From assembly GCA_030761205.1 (NCBI GenBank), contig JAULJL010000015.1, positions 5,060,001 through 5,124,000 on the forward strand: DNA of 64,000 nucleotides, in the 5' to 3' direction. The notes beneath the pieces were generated by a model. The model was not told the origin of the DNA and made no database searches. It worked only from the letters and a program-made list of their open reading frames with translations. A program made the position numbers and the translations under genes. The stretch is from Fremontodendron californicum. Lineage: Eukaryota; Streptophyta; Magnoliopsida; Malvales; Malvaceae. This document shows positions 10,601 through 22,200 of the stretch, piece after piece (the first letter of the stretch is position 1; the number at the start of each line of letters is the position of its first letter).

Positions 10601-12541
10601 GCAACAAAATTACTAACGACACGACCATCATCGATGCACATACGAGGTCCGTAAGTATTGAAAATTCTGGCAATCCTAATCTGAAACAGTGAATTTTATA
10701 AATTACTATAATGATAATAATAATAATAATAATAAGATAATACTTATATATTTTACTAGCAATTTAAAAGTTTGGTGCTATGTCAGTGACAATAAATTAT
10801 CTAATCCATAAATTAATTAAGAATAGATTATTATAGTAAAAAAAAAAATTTTTAAAAATGTAGGTTAGCTAACCTCAACTCCGGCTCCTCTGTGATAGTC
10901 CATTGTCAACGTTTCAGCAGTACGCTTTCCCTCATCGTAACAGCTTCGGACACCTGTCATCATACATTATTCAAACCAATTTATTTGGTTGGTAAAAGAA
11001 ATTGAAAATGTAAATGTAAATTCAAATTCAAATTCAAATGCCTTTTCAGAATGTAAACAGAGACGCGCCCAAACAACAATAACAACAAACACAACCAGCC
11101 AGATCTAAACTTACACTAAATTCAACATTCAATTAGATATTTTACAGAAATGTCCCCACCACGACACCACCTCCCTGTTGCCATTTTCATTTCCCACCAT
11201 TCCAAAACCAAAAATGAAAAAGAAAAAAAAATTACCGGTTTTCCTTTTTATTTATTTTTTTTTTTGTTGCAAAATTACACTGCCTGGTTCTGTCTGAAGT
11301 GGTAATAAATATGTGCTACGTGTCAGTGTTTCGTAGGATATATAAAGTAAATTTTGTTTGCCACGATTTTAAGGACCGCTAATCACGGGTTACTCGTGAA
11401 ACGTGAAAATCCGACCAGATCTAAAAATTTCTAGAGCGCCATTTCAGCAATACTTCCAACTGCTAAAACAGGACAAGAAACGTTTACCGCAAACCCAACC
11501 CCAGATTGAAGACAATTGGAACTACTAGTGAAATTGGAAATAAGAAAAGATGCGACTTCCTAGATTTTCACTTTTCAGGTGACCGAAATTTTCCAAGGAC
11601 AGAAAAAAAAAAAAAAAAAAAACAAGGAGAAAGGGGGGACTAACCGATGGGATTAACGTTGCCCCAGTAAGTTTCCTTCTGAGGATGTTGCAGAGGATCT
11701 CCGTACACTTCGCTGGTACTGGTCAATAAGAACCTGGCACCTACTCTCTTCGCCAGCCCTAACATGTTCAATGTCCCCACCACATTCGTCTTGTAAACAA
11801 CAAGCACATCCCCAGTTAAGGAAAAACAAGCATATATTACTGAACGAGAAACAAATAATGCAAAAACAGAGGTATGGGAATTTATAAAGTATATTAAGTA
11901 AAAATAAATAATAATAAAAAGGATATGATAGTTTTGACGGGGTTGAATTTGTAATGAACTGGAGAAGCGGGGCAAGCTAGATGGTAGATCTGGTCAACTT
12001 CCAAGAGCAAAGGCTCGACCACGTCGTGGCGGATAAGCTCGAAGTTGGGGTTCCCGAAATGGTGCATGACGTTCTCCTTCCTTCCGGTGAAGAAGTTATC
12101 GACCACGATCACGCTGTCTCCTCTCGCTATCAGACGGTCCACGAGGTGTGACCCGACGAACCCGGCTCCACCCGTTACGACGATTCTCAAACCCTTCCGC
12201 TTTAGCCCTAACGGAATCTTACCAGTCGGATTGGCCGACCCGAACCCGAGGCGGTGCGAGTAGGAGAACTTGTTCTGGGTCTCGATGGGGAAGTAGGTGA
12301 TGGAATCGGTGATCGGGGTGGTAAAGTGGTGGTGAGGACCGTGAGGAGCACGTGAGGTTGGGAATATGGTGAAAATCAGAGTGGCTATCGCAATGCCGAC
12401 GAGCACGAAGAGGAGGCGCTGTTCCCGGAGCATGTAACGGATAGAGCGTGTGACGGAGGCCCATGGTTTAACGGGTTTGGGCGAATATGAATCCGAAGCA
12501 GGCTGGGTCTCATGGCCTCTGTATATCAGCTCCGACCCCAT
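7613..12541 (-). CDS. UXS: UDP-glucuronate decarboxylase (UDP-xylose synthase), Golgi membrane type
   Basis: It decarboxylates UDP-glucuronate to UDP-xylose, the donor for xylan, xyloglucan and proteoglycan synthesis. Seven exons (12541-11927, 11792-11645, 10953-10874, 10680-10597, 10501-10427, 8352-8260, 7849-7613) keep phase and give 443 residues, usual for the family. A cytosolic N-terminus is followed by one membrane segment at about residues 43-61, as in type II Golgi UXS enzymes. The Rossmann NAD motif GGAGFVG is at 124-130, TSTSEVYGD begins at 229, and the catalytic Tyr260-x3-Lys264 pair is present. All introns are GT-AG except the first, which has AT-AC ends and U12 signals. The 2.07-kb intron 5 carries a hAT-like element and a tandem duplication. 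Only UXS2/UXS4-like membership is suggested; the exact orthologue is not decided. Confidence 0.95.
8435..9138. mobile_element. hAT-like non-autonomous element in UXS intron 5
   Basis: About 704 bp bounded by TAGGGGCGAG and the inverted form of TAGGCCTGAG. It is flanked by GTGGAGAG and GAGGAGAG, an 8-bp target duplication with one mismatch, as hAT elements make. The termini carry inverted AAACCAAACC / GGTTTGGTTT blocks and no coding sequence is seen. Confidence 0.75.
9951..10345. repeat. 206-bp tandem duplication in UXS intron 5
   Basis: Two head-to-tail units begin AATGTTTTGATCAGAAA at 9951 and 10157. Both contain AAGACTCTTTCAAGTTAGTT and a shared AT-rich tail. A diverged relative of the same sequence appears at about 30570-30685. 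Confidence 0.8.
11793..11926 (-). other. U12-type AT-AC intron 1 of UXS
   Basis: The 134-bp intron begins ATATCCTTT directly after an ATC codon and ends TTTAC before AAG ACG. A perfect TTCCTTAAC branch-point motif lies about 20 bases before the AC. These three signals match the minor-spliceosome consensus. No GT-AG pair nearby would join the exons in frame at the conserved KTI-KTNVVGTLN site. Confidence 0.93.
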
Positions 12542-15500
12542 CGCTCTTCAACTTCAAAAATCAAACACAAATTATACGATCAAAAGAGGATAAATTTAAA
12601 AGAACTTGTGAAAGTGAATCGCCAGGAACTGAGTTCCCGGCGAGTTGAGGCGGAGGTGATTTGGGGGTGGAATGGAGTGCGTATGGTGAAGGGGGGAAGA
12701 GGTCTTGGTATGTAAGAAGAAAAGAGGAGATTAAATATAAGTAAGGGCTTGGGAAAGGGGTGGTATTACGGAAATGCCTGGGCGGTGACTATTGTTTTTT
12801 AATATTAAAATTTTCAATTTTATCAAATAGCATATAATATATGTATGAAATTGAGAATCAACCTTTAAGAAAATGTTTATGTATTGTTTGCTTATACTAC
12901 ATAGTAAACATTTTTATTTATTTATTTCCTGGTTGATTAGGTATCAATAGGCAGTTATCTCGGACAGCCACAAATTTCTAAATGTAGTGAAGTGTTTTAG
13001 TTTTAGTTTTAGTTTTACTTTCTACTTTGTAATAGTCATTTCCTTTCATAATAGATAAGGCTTGACACTCAAATAATAATAATATATAGTAATGTTTGGT
13101 GATGTAAAAGATGAAATTACTCAATTACCTTTATTAGAAAACAAATTAAAAAAAAATGGGAGAAAACGAAATCAAACTGTAAGTAAAAATATATATATAA
13201 TTTGTTTTTTATACATTAATACTATAATTTTTTAACTTCACAAACAAAATTAAAATAAGATATCGTTGATGTAGTCTAAATTTTTTTTAACTTTCTACTT
13301 CACTAATCTTGTTAATGTAGTCTTAAAATTTCACTAAGGTAGATGAAAAGTTTCTCATATATATGAGTTCATTTTTTATACGCTAATTGTAAATTTTTTT
13401 AATTTTACAAATAAAATTAAGAGATTGTGATATATATCATTTATTTTTTAATATATCCTGAATAGTATATATCACTCTACTAACACAATTTATGAAGTTT
13501 AAAATTTTCACTAATAATGTATGAGATAATTTAGCCATATATATTACTATTGTTTAATATTTACTATAATTTGAGTGTATATGTAAAATTTTGAATATTC
13601 TTATTTATTTATTTATTTTAATAGTATATTAATAATAATAATAATAATAATTTCCCCCTGTTTTATTATCTTATATAAATAGTGATCGAATTTTGTGATC
13701 AATGAAAGTCCAAAAAAAAATAACTCTCTATTTTCTTATCCTAATTCCTACTTTGAATAAAGTAAAAAAATTTCAAAATATGTTCTCATTTTCTTTCATA
13801 CAAATCCGCTATCATTCTTTCTTTCTTTTTTCATTCAAATCCAAGTATCTAGTAAAATCAAAAGGGAATTAGCTAGCTAGTAAGATGTCATTTATTTATG
13901 AGTAGAATTACACATGTATATCACTAAAAAAAAAAATAATAATTGTTTAAGGATCCCCTAGGATTGAAGCATATTTTTTTTTTCTTACCGGGTTAGTATA
14001 TATATATATATATAATCTTATAATGTCATGTGGTGTGGGTTTAGCATAAAAAAATTATGCCAACAGCTTCATGTTACTATGGTTGACTTGAACGGCTGAA
14101 CCACATTTTTATTTATTTTAGATATAGAATATTTCTTTGAATTTCAATCACTAAAATTATCGCTAAACTCTAAACCTATAATAAAAGGATTTAAAATCTA
14201 ATTAACTCGAACCATTTAACTAAATTATTCGCCATAATAAAGTCGTTAAACGGTAAAATGCACGTTGCACATCTCCGGTTTATAAAAATAATAACAATAT
14301 ATAGATTAATATATTCCATATTTTAGAAATTTATTAAATGTTTGGCCAAAAAATAAAAATAAAAATTATTTAAGATTCCGTTCGGTTAGTAGTTTTACTA
14401 TATGATTTTTGTTCTTTTTAATAGAAAATGAAAAGTAAAAAATAACTGAAAAAAACAAAAACATGGACCAAAGCTTAAATAAAGTAAAAGATGTTAAACA
14501 GATTAATTTGTTTCTATTTGCAACCAAACCCCTCTCTCTCTCTCTCTAACCATCCCAGTTTTGTCTAGCTAGTCACACCCAAATCTAAAAAAAGGCTTTA
14601 AAGTGAAGTTAAAGCTTGAAAAAGGCTTACTTTGTAAATTTATTCAAATCTTAGGTCTCTTTATAATTTATAATAAAGTTCTTTTTTATTATAAATAAAA
14701 TTAAAAAATTACCATATATTTTATTTTTTAATATATTTTAAAAAATTCATGCTACTTTATTAATTCACTCCTAAAATTTAAAAATTTAAATGAAATAATT
14801 TTTAATTATTAATTTTTTTCCCAATATATTATTGACCATTGCAAAAACACAGCCACGCTTCTAGCGCCTAAATGTACTCAAAAACAAATTTGGTGGATCA
14901 AACTTGGAGTGATTTGGACGCTCCATTTTTTTTTTATCTAAGCTACCACTGCTCCATTAATTTTTTTGTTGTTGTTGCATTAGCTAGTTCATTAGGCCAA
15001 ATTATTATATTTTCTCTATTCTTTTTTTTTTCTTTACAATTGTTTAATTTGATCATTTTTTTAAAGCTAAACGGACTTTACGTAAACCATGCACAAATGT
15101 GAATCAACTTTGATGAATTTGGACATCTTCACATAGGGTTTTGGTTTCTCCTCAAGGACGAGGGATTTACACGTTTTTTACATAAAAAAAACAAAAGAAA
15201 AGAGATACAAAGAAAGCACATGCATTTTTGTTTTTTGTTGGACTGCTGCATTCGTTATACGTTATTATCACGGATCAAAATCTGCTCTCACAATTTTATT
15301 TTAAAAAAAAAAAAAAAATCTCGATAAGAAAAAAATGATTTTTACTTACGTTTACTAAATATAGCTTAAATAACCTTACTTGCGCGCTTAATTAACATTT
15401 ACAATGAAATTTCTTGTATTTTTTCGTCTATTGATTAATATCAAAGTGTGTACTTTCATTTTTTTTATAGGTGAGATCTCGCTAAGCTGGGAATTATTTT

Positions 15501-16438
15501 CATAAAATTATATATCCTCTCCAATTAAGTAAAAGATACATAATCTGATCTCAAAAGAAAAAGAAAAAGGAAGATATTATAATTTAGTATAAGTATCCTT
15601 AATATTAATATAATAATTTTAAATCAATTATAAAAACTAAATATATAAAAATTATTTATTTATAAATTATATAATACAAATGCATTTAAATGTTTTATTT
15701 TTTAAAAATATAAAAAAAATTACAATTTAGTATTAAGTGTCCTTAATATTAATGTAGTAATTTTATGTTAATTATAAAATTTATTTTTTTCATTAATTTT
15801 TTAAATTATTAGTTACTAAATTGATTAAATAATTATGAAAATAAAATTATATACATAATAATTAAAAAAAAAAACAATAATTACATTTTTATTTATTTTT
15901 TTGGTATTTTCTAGAAATTAAGCAAATAGCAACAACAACAAAAAAAATTAATTAAAGGACCAATTAGCCTTAATTCCAACATGGGCTTACTTTAATATAT
16001 TCTATATAGATATAGATACTAATGTTGCCGATACCATTTTGAAAAATCATTAGAATTTCAAGCTGGACAATTGTTTGTTTGTTTGTTTTGGTAAGATATA
16101 TTGTTATTGTTATCTGGGCGTATAATATTCAGCCTAAATGCTGGAATCAGTTCTTCATGTTATATTAATTATATTATATTTCAGTAATGACAGCTAGCTT
16201 TTGCTCTTCATTGGCATTTAGCAATCTGTTTGTTAGTCTAATCTCCATAATTAAGACATCCAAACAACCTCTTAATGATGTATTATTAAATCCCATCTTA
16301 ATCTTAATCTAAAATCAAAAATAAAAATAAAAATTTTAATTGTTTATAAGCTAGCTACATGTGCCAAGTGGGAAGCATAAATTTGATTAAATTAATTAAT
16401 TGGAACAATTCTATGATATATTTCTTAATTTCAAAGTG
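12542..16438. other. Intergenic, UXS 5' flank and AT-rich DNA
   Basis: The first 200 bp are the UXS 5' untranslated and promoter region. The rest is very AT-rich, with short direct repeats near 13203-13262 / 13370-13425 and 15579-15775. I found no exon with coding character. Confidence 0.6.
15579..15775. repeat. AT-rich direct repeat
   Basis: A block containing CCTTAATATTAAT and TAATTTTA occurs at about 15579 and again at about 15721, with an AT-rich spacer. Confidence 0.5.
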
Positions 16439-16538
16439 TAAACCTGCGGTTTTTTTGTCATAATATAGTTAAAAAAAATATTTACTAAAATATCGTTATT
16501 TTCAGATTAATTTTCAAAATTCGTTTGTTTTAAAATTA

Positions 16539-16704
16539 GTTGGGAAAGCGTCATCCCATGACGATTTCCCAACGTATATTTGAAATTTTTTTCAAAAAAC
16601 ACCAAGAGAAATCGCCATCCCCATAACGAATTTCCTTTGTGTTTTTTGAAAAAAATTAAATTTTAAGAAGGGAAATCGCCACCGCGTGTGGCGATTTCCC
16701 TTAT
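16539..16704. other. Cluster of three short hairpins in the MULE left arm
   Basis: Three palindromes of about 30 bp lie at about 16540-16573, 16606-16637 and 16668-16704. They share the core AAATCG(C/T)CAT...ATGG(C)GATTT. Counterparts occur in the right arm at about 19022-19055 and 19085-19121, and in the related element near 50 kb. Confidence 0.7.
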
Positions 16705-16933
16705 TTCTTTTTAATTATGAAATAATATAAATTTTATAATTAAAAAATAATTTTTTTTCTTTTTTATTTAATTATTAAATAATAAAAATTATATAATTTT
16801 TAAAAATAAAAATAAAAATAAAAAATTTAATAAAATTTATAATTTAAATAATAAAATTTAAAAATAATTTATAAAAAATTTAAAAATTATATTCGTAATA
16901 TTAATCGGATTCTTTTCAACTTGTATTCGTAAT

Positions 16934-17737
16934 TAGGGTTGAGCGTTCGATCGAATCGAGTGAAAAAAATTCGAGTTAGTCGAGTTTACGAGTCCTATTT
17001 TGTCAACGAACTGAATTTGAAAATTTAGCAAATCGAGTCGAGTGAAAATAAATTCGAGTCGAATAAATTTATTCGAGTTAAAATAAATTTTCAATTATAT
17101 TTAAGCATGATAAAACAAATCCTATAAATTTTCAATTATATTTAAGCACGATAAAACTAAATTTTGGGTAAATAAAATTGTTCAATTCTCTAAATCAAAA
17201 TCAATGAAAATGTCAAAAGTTCAAGGTTTATGGTGAAATTTAAATTGCTTACTCAACTAAAAAAATTCAAAAATTAGATACGGATATGTGAATACATCTT
17301 ATAACTAATATAATACCATATATAAATATTATTTTTCTTTATAAATTAAAAAAAATTGAAAAAAAATTATTTACCAAATTCATTTTAATTATTATTAATT
17401 TCAATGATTTTGGACCACATTACTCGTAAAAGAGAGATAGAGACCAGAGAGAAAGAGAAAAAGGGAGGGAAACAGAGGGGGGGACACAGCAGCAAAGAGC
17501 AGAGAGAGGTGAAGAAAATTAAACCCTAGTTCAAAACGACGTTGTTTTGGATTTTACTATTCGGATTTTCGGATAACTCGAACTGTGAAATCTAAATTCG
17601 AGCTAAATCGTATAACTCGACTTATTTATTCGAGTCGATCCGAAAACTCAAAAAACTCGAATAATTCGAACTATTTAAACCAAAATTTGAAATTTTAATT
17701 GATTTTTTCTAATCGAGTCGGATTTTGCTCACCCCTA
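16934..17737. mobile_element. hAT-type non-autonomous element nested in the MULE
   Basis: The 804-bp element begins TAGGGTTGAGC and ends GCTCACCCCTA, and is flanked on both sides by TTCGTAAT, a perfect 8-bp target duplication. The termini are rich in inverted TCGAGT / ACTCGA blocks. A purine-rich GA tract sits near 17430-17510. There is no coding capacity. Confidence 0.9.
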
Positions 17738-19221
17738 TTCGTAATAAGTGGACCTCCGGGAGAAAGACCAACCAAAGCGTTGTGGATTATGTAGGAATGA
17801 AGGTCATAGCTAGACCTATCCATGGGCCGGGTAACCCGCCCGGCCCGATAAGCCTGGATCGTATTTGGGCCGAGTTTGGATTAGTGTTTTTGTAATTCAG
17901 ACCGGCATGCTTAGCCCGAATTATTATTTATTAAATAAAAATATTTTGTATTTAACTTTAATTATATATATATATAAATATAAAAATATATTTTTAATAT
18001 TTATATAAAATACCATATTGATTTTTAATATTTACCGGACCGGGCTGAGGCCCGAAATTTTTTTATTTCCTTTGCCTAAGCCCGAAAATAAAAATTATAT
18101 AATTTATAATTTTTAAAAATTGAAAATTAATAAATTGTAAAATTTAAATAAAATTTTTAAATAATAACAATTTTTAAAATTATATAAATACGATTCGGGT
18201 TTATCAGGCAGGACTTACCACCATGTAAACCTGTTCAAGGGCAGGGCTACCCGCCGAAGCCTGAAGGTCCGCTCATATTTGGGAGGGCTTGGACAAAAAT
18301 ATTAGGCCTAAAAAATGGGTTTGGGCAAAAATATTAGGCCCGTTTAAAATTTGGGTTGGGCCTTGGCTCCAACATTCAAGGCCCGAGCACGACTTTGCCG
18401 GCCGATTTTTTAATTAAATAATATATTATTTTTATATATATATATTATGTAATTTATGTCATATAAAAATTAAATATATAATATATTATATTGTAAACAT
18501 TAAAAAATATGTTAAGTTGTCCATGTTTAACAACTTAATAAAAGAAAAAAGATATAAAATTATTAAAGATTAAATAATAAAAATATATATTTTAAAAAAA
18601 ATTAGAAAAAAAAATAATATGGGCGGGCCTAAACGGGCTTGAGCTATCAATTTACAAATATATATATATATATTATATTAAAAGAATTAAAAAAAAAGAA
18701 TTATCGGGCCGGACGGGTTTCGTGGCCCGTTGATAGGTCTAGCTATGACCTTCATTCCTGCATAATCTACAACGCTTTGGTTGGTTTTTCACCCGGAGGT
18801 CCATTCATTACTAATACAAGTTAAAAAAAATTCGATTGATATTACGAATATAATTTTTAAATATTTTATAAATTTTATTAAATTTTTATTTTTAAAAATT
18901 ATATAAATTTTATTATTTAATAATTAAATAAAAAAGAAAAGAAATCATTTTTTTAATTATATAATTTATATTATTTCATAGTAAAAAAAAAGAAAATTAA
19001 ATTTTTTTTAAAAAAAATACTAAAGAAAATCGTCATGGGGATGGTATTTTCCTTGGTGTTTTTTGAAAAAAATTCTAAATATATGCTGAAAAATCGTCAT
19101 GGGAGATGGCGATTTTCCAACTGATTTAAAATAACGAATTTTAAAAATTAATATGAAAATGACGATATTTCGATAAATAATTTTTTTTAGCTATATTATA
19201 ATAAAAAAAACCTAAACGAGC

Positions 19222-19245
19222 TTGTAACTTGTTAGACTCCTTCCA

Positions 19246-19283
<38 letters not shown>

Positions 19284-22200
19284 TGCACACCTCAGTCAAA
19301 GTCTGGGATGAAATTAGTTTTAATCTTATCGCTACCGTCTTTATCATCAAGTTTTGACATCATCTTTACACCAATTCCTTCCATATCCAAATGGGTCTTC
19401 TAATAAATTTAATTAAACTCTTCAGTATTTTAGTTGGTAAATGCAGATCTGTTTACGGATCAGATTTTCAATTTAATTTTTCAAGTTTGATCCTTATTGA
19501 ATTGAGTTTGAAATCGGTTTTTAGTAACCCATGTCAGGCACATTAGTATTTAAATAATAAAAATATTTAAATTTAATTATAAAAATTTATTAATATTAAT
19601 ACAAAAATGTCTTTTAATATTTTAATATATTTTAAGTAGTAAAATGAGCATTCGAGTTTGGTTCGGTTCGGATTTGGACAAACAAAAAAAAAAATATTTG
19701 GGTTCAAACCCGATTCGACCCAGTTTATGAACACCTCTAATGCTCGATTTCCTCTTGAATTTTTTTCGACAATAATTTTTCATTGGTATTTTACTTTCTT
19801 TTTGTTTGTTATAACATACGATTACTGATTTCGGTTGTATTTACTTGTAAATGATTGCATGTGAAAAAAAAACAAGCAGTTTGGTAAGGGTTTTTTCTAA
19901 CAAGAGTAACGCAAATTCTTTACTTGGATGATAAAATTCTAATTAAAGCTTAAGGCCTTCAAAATCATTGAAGTGGAAGGTTGCCACTTAATTTTTGCTG
20001 GGATAAATAAAGATGAGAGTTGTATAATATATATTCAAAGTAAATTTGCTCAATAATTTTCTCTCATTTAAAAAAAAAGTTGATGCTGGTTTGAATTGTC
20101 TCTCCTTCCTTCCGTGAACCCAGGCTAAAAAGGGTTTTCTTCGGTGAATAAAAAATTAGATCGGTCGGTCGAAAAAATTGAATTGAAAATCGATGGTCTA
20201 TTCGATTCGGTAAGTATAATAAAATTGAATTTGATTAAACCAATCAAAAACCAATTCGACCGATAAAAAACAGATAAAAAATAGAAAAAAAAAAGTAAAA
20301 AACCGAAAAAAAAGGAAAAATTATTTTTTTAATTGACGAGATTTAAACTCATAACCTCTTGAAAATATACTAAAAATCATAATACTAAGCTAAATATTTA
20401 TTTTTATTTATTATTTACTATATTTAATATTTATTTAACATTAAAAATATTTAAAAATTTTATTTAAAATATCCAACAAATTTAATCAATTAAATCGATT
20501 GAATCAAAAATCACATTAATTTAATTTTCGGTGCAGTTTTTTCAAGCTTGATTTTCTTTTGGTTTGGCTGGCTGGCGCTTGGAATGTAGAGCCCGGGTCA
20601 TGGTCAGGGTCAGGTGTGGGGTTTGTGGCCGTGTGGGTGGACCAGTACAAACATGATCTGCATGTGTGGGGCCCTAAAAAACAGGACTTGTGGACTTGAA
20701 ATGAATTCCACGTCGTTGGAGCATTCCATCTTAAGCAACGTTGATTCTCCTCCCTACACGTGGCTATCAAGGATTTCCCACGTTTTATCCACTTTCTCTT
20801 GGCCACCCTTTTTACTTATCAACCACCCACCGTCAGAAGTGCATAGAAATTAGCATACTCATGCCCGTATAATTTCCATTCTTTCTATCCTAAACTGGAA
20901 CATGTTGTTTTGGCCGTAACATTTTTTTTCTTCCTGGTTTTGATTGGAGCGAAGATTAATTATGATTACAATTGGTAATTTTTTAGTTCTAAGATTTCAT
21001 TAGTTGATATGACTACAATAAAGAGTTTGTGTGGGGCAAAAATTCAAAATAATAATAATAATAATGAGGGACCGGGTAGCTTCACTAGCTTGGTTACCGA
21101 GGAATATTTTTCAAGAAAAAGAAAAGCTGAAAGGGGGGGTGTTTGAAATTTGAAGTGAAATGAGAACTTGTTATAAATGGGAACCTCATTACTGGGTTGA
21201 TTAAAAAAAGAAACCATGCATTATTAATTGCCAAACAGCTGCAGATTAGAACTTAAAAAAGAAGGGATTTTAGATGGTTTGATCAGTCGGCATCAAATCA
21301 AATAATGTTGGTTAGCAGATATTTTAGAAATGATTTAGCTAATATTGACAATCTTTTATTTGTTTAAATACAAGTATCATGTCGTTAAATAAAAGCATGA
21401 GAGTAATGTTTTTTTAAATTTATTTTAGTAAACCATTAGATAGGTCAGAGATTAAGGTATAAACAACAACTATTCAGATTCGATTCAATTATACCCTTAT
21501 GTGGGTCACATACATCATTACATAAAATTGTATCATTTCATTTATAAGCTTTGTTTGTACCATACAAATTTAGTTATCTTATTATACAATTCTATAGTAC
21601 TTATTTGGTAATAATTGTTTTGATTAATTAATTAAGAAATATCATCTCATATAATAAACTCTACCAAGGTAATGTGACCAGCCATATATACACCTAAAAT
21701 GATCCTATTTCCATGGCGGCATCGCCTCTAATAACCTTCCGAAAATGACTTCCACGAAAACCACTGACTAACGACATCAAGAAAAAGTCCCCTACTACCA
21801 TACATATATATATATATATTTCCTTTCCTTTCCTTCAGGCAGTGGCCAAATTCAGCGCGTTTTACCCTCTCATTCATTTATTCGATCCTATCCTGACTTT
21901 TCTTGAATTTACTTTGATTTCAACTTCTTTGAAAATTGGTCACTCACTACCAGTACCAATGGGAATACCTTCTTCAAAACGTTAAATTAGAAAAGGAATT
22001 GGATCAAATGAAAAAAAAATGTTTGCAGTCTCTAATTGGGGACCATGGTGGCTCCGTTCCAACAATTCACATTATTATTAACATTTTTGTTGGAATATTT
22101 GGAGTCAGATTCGTTCCTAATAAGTGAATTCGATTCAAGTGAAACAACTGTCGATGACAATTAGCATTTTGCTTTCAACTTCTGTCAAATGTCAAAACTA

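Larger units (their letters stand above)
16448..19212. mobile_element. MULE-like long inverted-repeat element, copy 1
   Basis: The element is about 2.77 kb. Its left end GGTTTTTTTGTCATAATATA and the complement of its right end match, and homology between the arms continues inward for about 500-600 bp. The flanks TAAACCTGC (16439-16447) and TAAACGAGC (19213-19221) are a 9-bp target duplication with 7 matches, the size made by Mutator-like transposases. The left arm is interrupted by a hAT element (16934-17737). The centre holds GGCCCG-rich, further repeated sequence. No transposase is seen, so it is non-autonomous. A related element is at 49164-50269. Confidence 0.85.

Noticed and set aside
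12045..12464. Frames overlapping UXS exon 1 on both strands
   Set aside because: They are shadows of the conserved exon in other frames.
14872..15102. Hydrophobic 76-codon frame
   Set aside because: Composition is explained by T-rich DNA; no upstream promoter or family pattern.
20516..20853. Overlapping frames of about 80-96 codons
   Set aside because: Neither shows splice signals or recognisable sequence; the surrounding DNA looks like degraded repeat.
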